Below, in pieces: positions 59,151-64,000 of a stretch of DNA of 64,000 bases (position 1 is its first letter; each line of letters starts with the position of its first letter). The stretch comes from Danio rerio. Taxonomy: Eukaryota; Chordata; Actinopteri; Cypriniformes; Danionidae. A model generated the notes under the pieces. The model worked only from the letters and a program-made list of their open reading frames with translations. It was not told the origin of the DNA and made no database searches. The position numbers and the translations under genes were made by a program. The stretch lies in NCBI RefSeq assembly GCF_049306965.1, contig NC_133186.1, forward strand, positions 36,357,501 to 36,421,500, in the 5' to 3' direction.

Positions 59151-61805
59151 TTAGTAGTTAATAGTTTACTGTATAACAAAAATTGCGTTCTAGATAATCT
59201 GTGAATTTAAGTTGTCTCAACCTCTTTTTTCCATAGCTATAGACTAAAATGTCAGTTAATCGCTTTCTTTTCATAGGTATAGACTTAAATGCACAGTGTG
59301 TAATTTTTGCCACTAGAGGGCGTGTGATCACAACAAACAAAGGTATAATGTGATAACATTTATAGTTTTGATTTAAAGGTGTCTATGGTAGCAATTAAAA
59401 TAATGTAATCTTGAACCGTTATATAAAACAGTTGTGTACATACATATACACATGCATACATTTCAAATTCAACAGAAATGTCATTAGTAGTTTACTGAAT
59501 AACAAAAAATACGTTCTTGATAATCTGTAAATTTAAGTTGTCTCAACCTCTTTTTTCCATAGCTATAGACTAAAAGGCAGAGTATGTTATTTTCACCACT
59601 AGAGGGCGTGTATTCATAACAAACAAAGTAAATACAAAATAATCTGATGAACCGTAACACTGAGGCTGTTTTCATGACAACGATGTAGCCAAAAACACAA
59701 CAGTTATTTCTTTCACTTTAATAAAAGTTTCACATTTTACACAACAACTATTTTAAAATGATTTTTAATCTACTCTGCCCTAAACACTTGGGGTTATCAA
59801 AAACCTTTACTTTGAAACCCATTTTCAGATTTATTTAGGTTGAAAACTTTTGTTGTGTTTATTACATCCTAAATGACTCATGTTCATGCTAAAGTATTCA
59901 AAGATTTTTAGCACGGTAGCATTGAGGGTGTATGATGTCATTAGCACTAGTTAAAATTTGAACATTCGGGATAATGACAGTACATAAGGTAAACCCATAA
60001 AGCCCCATTCCCACATGGCGTCAGCGTCAACGATTTTCATTCACTTCGAATGGGTGACGTCTACACTGCAAAAAATGCTTTTCTTGCTAAGATTTTTTGT
60101 CTTTTTTCTAGACTAAATATCTAAAATTTCTTATGCTAAGAAGCATTTTCTAGACAAGAAAAACATTATCTTGTTTCAAGAAATAAAATGCCAATATTAA
60201 GTGAGTTTTTCCTTAAAACAAGCAAAATATTCTGCCAATGGGGTAAGCAAATTAATCATGTTTTCTCTTTTGACGTAAGATTATTTTGCTTACCCCATTG
60301 GCAGATTATTTTGCTTGTTTCATGAAAAAACTCACTTTATATTGGCATATTATTTCTCAAAACAAGACAGTATAATTTGCTTGTCTAGAAAATTCTTCTT
60401 GATTTAGGAATTGTTAGATATTTGGACTAGAAACAAGACAAAAAATCTAGGTAAGAAAAGCATTTTTTGTAGTGTAGCGTTGCCGAACTGAATTGTCGAT
60501 GCATTGGAGCCACTTGGTCACCAACTTTCCAAGCGCCAGCCAATCAGATAGCTGTGTGCAAATACCCCAACTCAGTCTGTAGCAGATTGCGGACTAATTT
60601 CATTGGCTGACTCTAGGATGATCACATCAGCCCCAACTTTAGACACGCTCTCTGTCAAGCATTGACGCTGAAGCCCTGTGTGAATCGGGCATAACTGTTC
60701 TAGTGATTTTTGGATATTTTAATTAACAAATCTTACATACTGTGACTTTATGTTGGAATTACAGATAAATTACATGCTCTTTTGACTAGCTGCCTATTCA
60801 AAAAATCATGGGAGAATCATCTTCATTTCAAAAGTTTAACCAGAATCGTGCAGCTCTACTTCATTCTGGACCATGAGCATAAACGAGATCACATGATTGG
60901 CTGCTGAACTCTAGTGTTCTATTGATTGACAGGTGAAAGAGATCGGCTGAAAGGGGCGTGACCTTTCGTCAACACCAGGAAGTAGTCAGGATCTAAAAGG
61001 CAAAGCAAACAGCCGCTATGCTACTACAATAATTGCTGGCATGTCTGAATCATGGCAAGAATAATTTGACCCTTTCTTAGGGCTGGATTCAGAGGCAGAG
61101 GAAGCTGCTGATGATGTTGCTGCTGAATCAGACGCGTTGTACAATTCGCCAGTTGTATCTGGTCAAAATTAAACTGGTCCTGTATATCAGCCTTAGCAGA
61201 GCAGATAACATTTAGTTCGTATCAGGATGGGAAAAACAGTTTACTGAAATTTACTTAATGATTCTCATACATTTTAATGCAACAAATAACAAATAGATCT
61301 GCTTACTATATTAATGAAATGTCAATTTTGAAGCTCATTCGAGTCATATTATATATTATAAAATAAAAATATATTTAAATCTATATGTATATTTACTTAT
61401 TTTACTTAAATAATAACCAGCTTTTAATTCCAAACCATATTATTGTCTATGTAGAAGTTTATGTATATCCCATCAAGTATAATACATTCATTAGCTTACA
61501 GCAAGAGCAGTGTGTTATGACCCAGGCTGAAGGGTCCACTTCACCTGACTGTCACATCCTATCAGTCCAATTATCATCTATATTACAGTATAGTAGTAAT
61601 TACCCCAAATATATACTGTGTATGATCTAGAAATAAAATTGGCTAACCATTTCATTCCCCCAACCTTGACCAGATTAAAATGCACTTGTTTTATTATGTG
61701 AATATCCATGTGTCTTATGCTTACCTCAATGATGACGGACACTATGGTGTTGGCCAGTATTATAATCACCATAGACACGCGCCAACTCAAAGGAACACAC
61801 ACCAG
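50294..61805 (-). CDS. atp13a3: atp13a3, P5B-type ATPase, 3' part (last three coding exons)
   Basis: ATP13A3 belongs to the P5B ATPases, multi-pass endosomal/lysosomal pumps linked to polyamine uptake. Three phase-0 exons are present (61805-61725, 56254-56162, 50494-50294), giving the last 124 residues. They contain the final membrane segment (MVIIILANTIVSVIIE), the linker with DVILWKHVFSRDKQGSYG, and a cytosolic tail with KVPKARYMHLAQELSVDP, DWPPKP, TTEAK and terminal QIEAIS. These match the ATP13A3 C-terminus (KARY, YLAQEL, VDPEWPPKP, TTEAK, QI) better than ATP13A2, which ends shortly after WPP. The catalytic P-type domains lie upstream, beyond the right edge. Identification rests on remembered family sequence. 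Confidence 0.85.
50591..50785. mobile_element. hAT palindromic MITE (atp13a3 last intron)
   Basis: 195 bp; ends CAGGGGTCACCAATCCTGGT and AAGTTTGGTGACCACTG; perfect duplication CTGTAAAT at 50583-50590 and 50786-50793. Confidence 0.94.
51146..51958. mobile_element. Palindromic MITE with CCTAATTCTA ends (atp13a3 intron)
   Basis: Left CCTAATTCTATTTTTGTAGT then ACCCCTACCCCTTTCC; right GGGAAAGGGCTAAGGGGTAG then AATTAGG. Internal AGTGTGAAGGGGAAGGGCTT pairs with GCCCTTCCCCTTAGCCC. About 810 bp, no coding. Confidence 0.75.
51959..54020. other. atp13a3 intron, A/T-rich
   Basis: No exon seen. Two related pieces, GGCAGGCCACAGAATCTGTC with CGGAACATTCCTTTTAAGGA (about 53060-53130) and CAGCAGGCCACAGTCTCATT with TGAACATTCCTTTAAAGGAG (53590-53645), indicate a local duplication. 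Confidence 0.45.
54040..55480. repeat. Degenerate ~245-bp tandem repeat (atp13a3 intron)
   Basis: AACTCAAATTCCAAAAATAG-like text recurs at about 54428, 54667, 54912 and 55247. ATTTATGCAACTTTGAGAAA and TTGCATAATATAAACTCTA-like text recurs between. Five or six worn copies. Confidence 0.8.
56162..56254 (-). CDS. atp13a3: atp13a3 penultimate coding exon
   Basis: 93 nt, phase 0. Acceptor TTTAG|ACCGTC; donor CCACAG|GTTGGG. Reads TVVLDVILWKHVFSRDKQGS, then YGVSPAGPIPQ. LWK.VF.RDKQG.Y is the ATP13A3 pattern after the last membrane helix. The frame stays open past the donor, so a longer open frame here is partly intronic. Confidence 0.85.
56255..57120. other. atp13a3 intron with dispersed repeat units
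   Basis: No exon seen. 56640-57110 is the first, most diverged member of the repeated block also found at 58715-59670 (AAGGTGTCTATGGTAGC, GCCACTAGAGGGC). Confidence 0.6.
57133..57253. repeat. Long hairpin, 51-bp arms
   Basis: 57133-57183 and 57203-57253 are inverse complements with one mismatch; loop of 19 nt. Arm words: GCAATATCACACTC, GCAGTGCGATATGGCTGTAT, ATCGGCACTGGTGG. Confidence 0.97.
57473..58628 (-). mobile_element. hAT transposon copy 2, internally deleted (atp13a3 intron)
   Basis: 1156 bp; ends TAGGGATGTAACGG and CCGTTACATCCCTA; perfect duplication GTAAAGAG at 57465-57472 and 58629-58636. Minus-strand remnant (about 58050-57770): LYRKETSISLMVCLLKWGKD, NAQRYPTAVN, SQMRGVFSVAGDIVNAQR, LLPDYNYMIIFL, the hAT C-terminal domain. 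It keeps more of the C-terminus than copy 1 (18516-19540). The catalytic core is absent. Carries a 27-bp GC-rich repeat at 58210-58350. Confidence 0.93.
58210..58350 (-). repeat. 27-bp GC-rich minisatellite inside hAT copy 2
   Basis: GCGCGC cores at about 58217, 58245, 58278, 58305 and 58332, spaced 27-33 bp. On the minus strand 27 bp = 9 codons, giving repeated VARVL words. Confidence 0.85.
58715..59670. repeat. ~300-bp repeat units in tandem (atp13a3 intron)
   Basis: Three units around 58860-59080, 59149-59435 and 59474-59670 share GTCATTAGTAGTTTACT, TCTAGATAATCTGTGAAT, AAGTTGTCTCAACCTC, CCATAGCTATAGACT, GCCACTAGAGGGCGTGT and ATTTAAAGGTGTCTATGGTA. A fourth, older unit is at 56880-57090. 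Confidence 0.88.
59085..59148. repeat. (AT)n microsatellite
   Basis: About 32 AT units between two copies of the ~300-bp repeat. Confidence 0.97.
60001..60691. mobile_element. MITE split by a 415-bp palindrome
   Basis: Left GCCCCATTCCCACATGGCGT then CAGCGTCAACG; right CATTGACGCTGAAGCCCTGT then GTGAATCGGGC, which are inverted ends. The palindrome 60062-60476 is inserted in it; without it the host is about 276 bp. Confidence 0.82.
60062..60476. mobile_element. Fully palindromic 415-bp MITE
   Basis: Ends TACACTGCAAAAAATGCTTT and AAAGCATTTTTTGTAGTGTA. Arms stay complementary almost to the centre, for example GCCAATGGGGTAAGCAAA with TTTGCTTACCCCATTGGC. Flanked by TA. Confidence 0.92.
61041..61172 (+). 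pseudogene. Acidic open-frame remnant, probable transposon 5' exon
   Basis: Reads MSESWQE, one stop, then FDPFLGLDSEAEEAADDVAA, ESDALYNSPVVSGQN and a stop. It is strongly acidic. The flank 60890-61040 (GATTGACAGGTGAAAG, GGGGCGTGAC) looks like repeat promoter text. Family not recognised. Confidence 0.35.
61725..61805 (-). CDS. atp13a3: atp13a3 antepenultimate coding exon
   Basis: 81 nt, phase 0 at both ends. Acceptor CTCAG|CTGGTG; donor GAG|GTAAGC. Reads LVCVPLSWRVSMVIIILAN, then TIVSVIIE, a transmembrane segment preceded by a basic/aromatic SWR turn, typical of the last helices of P5 ATPases. No further upstream exon was recognised between 61806 and 64000. Confidence 0.82.
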
Positions 61806-61986
61806 CTGAGGAGAACGTGGAGCGTTAGAAAAATCTAATAAAAACATACACCATGTTCAACAGTTCAGAAAGGTTAAAAACGAAAGACGTTAAATAAAAT
61901 AATATTAATATTTGTGAAAACCAGGAAACGTTTTGAAGCAGCATAATTGCTTTCAATCTCTAAATAACATCAAAATGTCTAACTGA

Positions 61987-62662
61987 GGGTGCTTTCACAC
62001 CTGTGAATCGATTCAGTTGTTCCGAAACAGAGATTACAATTGTTACATTGTTGCTCTTTGCTCTTGGAGCGGTTCGCTTTCACACTGCAAAGTTTCTAAT
62101 CGGACCAAAAGAGCTAAAACAAGTCACGTGCGAGTAAACTCTCCTCACATTGGTCAGAGTGTCAGGGTTTATTTTGCAGCGTCCCGCTCAGCTGTCAGGA
62201 GAGGTGGTGGTTTGGTGGTGATTGACAGGGTGCGCGCGTGTGATGTGTCTGAGGAGAGACGCGGTGGGGAGGGGTGAGAAGGGTGCGCGACAATGCCTAT
62301 TTGAGTACCGGGAGGAAGTCGCAAGATTACCGGGAGATCATCACTCGTTTGCGGGCATCCAGGGACTCGCGAAACTTCCCGCCCTAATCATAATTCTCTC
62401 ATCATATAGCCGTAAGCCTTATACATATCCATAAAACACTGTGATATAACCGCGCTCGGATCGGATCGCTTTCTCACTGCAATCGATCCGCTCCAGGGTT
62501 CGTTTCAATCGAGCCGAGACCACCTCACTCAAGCAATCTCGGAGCGATTACTTTGGCGCGGAACAGAGCGCGATTGCCCTGTTCACATATGCCAATTGAA
62601 CCGCGCTAACTGGGCAAACGAGATACGTTCCGAAACAAAAGTGTAGGTGTGAAAGCACCCTA
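61987..62662. mobile_element. GC-rich MITE, complete (atp13a3 intron)
   Basis: Ends AGGGTGCTTTCACACCTGTG and GTAGGTGTGAAAGCACCCTA; flanks TGA/TAA would suit a 3-bp PIF/Harbinger-type target, which is only a guess. Body: GAACCGCGCTAACTGGGC, GCGGTTCGCTTTCACACTG. A half copy lies at 27455-27770. Confidence 0.82.
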
Positions 62663-62727
62663 ATAGTGTTTTCTAGATTATGGAAGACCTTGAGTGACAA
62701 TTATCAAAGCTACTGGACATATACACT

Positions 62728-62770
62728 TACCAGCCACTTTATTAATGTACACCTCTCTTTAGTCATTTTC
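62728..62770. mobile_element. Tc1-like terminal repeat fragment
   Basis: TATACACTTACCAGCCACTT then TATTAATGTACACC matches the terminus of a Tc1-like family known in many fish (CACTCACCGGCCACTTTATT). Possibly the far end of the element at 63706. Confidence 0.6.
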
Positions 62771-63550
62771 ATAGCGTACTTGAAGCCACTGGAAGTCTTT
62801 TATCTTAAATGGTGGATTAACATTCAGCACATGATCACTAATAAGATGTGCCATTATTAGTAACTTTAGGTAAATCTGTCAGTATTATTTTCATTCTCTT
62901 ATGTTCAGCGCTTTACATTTTTGCCATTGTAGCTTCTGTCATCTGAAGGCAGAAGGCATTGACTGAGTGATTGATGGCTGATATTAACCAATCATTCCCG
63001 TTCAGTTCTAGAGCAGTGAAGACGGGGAAAGTATTTCAGGCTTTTTTTTACTACAGCGAGTTTACATAACAACTGTTTATCTGTTCCTGAGTGCTGCGTT
63101 TGGCGTTTTTAGGTGAAAAGATGCATTCTGCATTAATGTCTCCAAAATCCGTGCACGTGGTGAGGATTTTGCTGTGAAAACAGTGAAAATTTATGCACTC
63201 GCCCAAATGCTTGCAAATATATTTTAAGGTCGCATAGATAAAATTTTGTGTGCAGATCAAAACGGTTGAGCCCTAGCATCTTTACTTGTTATTATTTCCT
63301 CATAATAATAATAAAATAAGGAAGTTATCATCAATCACAATACAAATTACAGTGAACTCCAAAAGAACTTGTCTTCTCCACCAGCTGTGAGAAAAAGACA
63401 TTATAACGACACAGATCACTGAGCCTATTCATGCCAGTGTCCCATGGAAAAAAAAGTGATTGACAGGTGGTAATTTGTGTGTAACTATATTTATTGATGA
63501 TTTGGTTATGGGTAAAGCAAACACCATGTGGGTCGGGAAGTGAAAACGGT
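62771..63550. other. atp13a3 intron, no exon recognised
   Basis: Searched for the next upstream ATP13A3 exon (further membrane segments); none found. Confidence 0.4.
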
Positions 63551-63700
63551 AGGCTACAATTAATTAATTCGTGATGAATTAATTGATATTTAACAATGAC
63601 CCTCACCCCCCGCCTACGACGACAATGCCATCACCCATCACGATGTTTTACATTAGACATTGTACGATGCCAAATTGGTCAACATCGCCCAACACTAATA
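63551..63700. repeat. MITE fragment with CATCACGATGTTTTACATTA
   Basis: AATTAATTAATTCGTGATGA, CGACGACAATGCCATCACCC, and CAACATCGCCCAACACTA resemble a recurrent zebrafish repeat end. Confidence 0.5.
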
Positions 63701-63705
63701 CTCAG

Positions 63706-64000
63706 GTAGGGCCCAAAGTAGATATCCCCATTTTACGCCCACAGAACTGCCGCTCACTGGATATTTTCTCTTTCTCAGCCTATTCTATGTGATTGTGCGT
63801 GAAATTCCCAGTAGATTAGCAGTTTCTGAAATACACAGACCAGAAAATTAGGCACCAACAACTGTGCCACATTCAAAGTCACTTAAATCCCCTTTCTTCC
63901 CCATTCTGATGCTCAGTTTGCATAAATGCATTGAGTTTCTGCCATGCGATCGGCAGATTCAAAATTTGGTAAAGGAGCAGTTTGAGAGGTGCATCTAATA
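63706..64000 (-). mobile_element. Tc1-like transposase N-terminal remnant, runs off the edge
   Basis: On the minus strand it parallels a known Tc1-like family: AATGGGGAAGAAAGGGGATT, GTGACTTTGAATGTGGCACA, TTTCAGAAACTGCTAATCTA, GAGAAAATATCCAGTGAGCG, GGCAGTTCTGTGGGCG. Protein words are SDFECGTVVGA, SETANLL, KISSERQFCGR. Frames are broken. Confidence 0.82.

Overview
This is vertebrate genomic DNA, almost certainly zebrafish (Danio rerio) or a very close cyprinid. The evidence is several DANA-type tRNA-derived SINEs, a 5S-rRNA-derived SINE3 copy, Tc1-like elements, many hAT-type MITEs with perfect 8-bp target duplications, and AT/CATC/CTTT microsatellites. Most open frames in the window are microsatellite or transposon translations. 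Only two host protein-coding genes could be supported, both on the minus strand.

Gene 1 (16950-29279, minus) is a complete 12-exon tryptophan 2,3-dioxygenase gene (tdo2). The exons were joined by reading frame, splice sites and known family sequence. Coding lengths add to 1212 nt, giving 403 residues plus stop; human TDO2 has 406. All intron phases agree. The introns hold a hAT copy, a DANA SINE, several MITEs and a 46-bp minisatellite. A ~72-bp tandem array begins about 290 bp upstream of the ATG.

Gene 2 (about 50294-61805 and beyond the right edge, minus) is the 3' end of a P5B-type ATPase gene, best matched to atp13a3 (polyamine transporter family). The last three coding exons (27, 31 and 66 residues) are present. 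The upstream exons lie outside the window. The 3' UTR is not delimited and may run several kb through repeats. The two genes lie head to tail, about 21 kb apart from the atp13a3 stop to the tdo2 start.

Layout: 1-16.9 kb is intergenic (AT microsatellite, DANA, SINE3 tail, deleted Tc1-like element, 2 kb of CATC-type satellite, CTTT and ATCT microsatellites, hAT MITEs, and a duplicated segment behind tdo2). 16.95-29.28 kb is tdo2. 29.5-30.8 kb is the satellite array with an inserted SINE. 31.2-44 kb is intergenic (LINE RT remnant split by a Tc1-like element, a 198-bp duplication, SINE3, another Tc1-like element inside a MITE, mariner-type MITEs). 44-50.3 kb is atp13a3 3' UTR or flank, with two long palindromic elements and a 21-bp minisatellite. 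50.3-61.8 kb is atp13a3 exons and introns rich in repeats. 62-64 kb is a further intron with MITEs and a Tc1-like fragment.

No novel multi-gene system was seen. The most interesting content is the layered record of nested insertions, several with internal empty-site controls, and the tandem arrays at tdo2.
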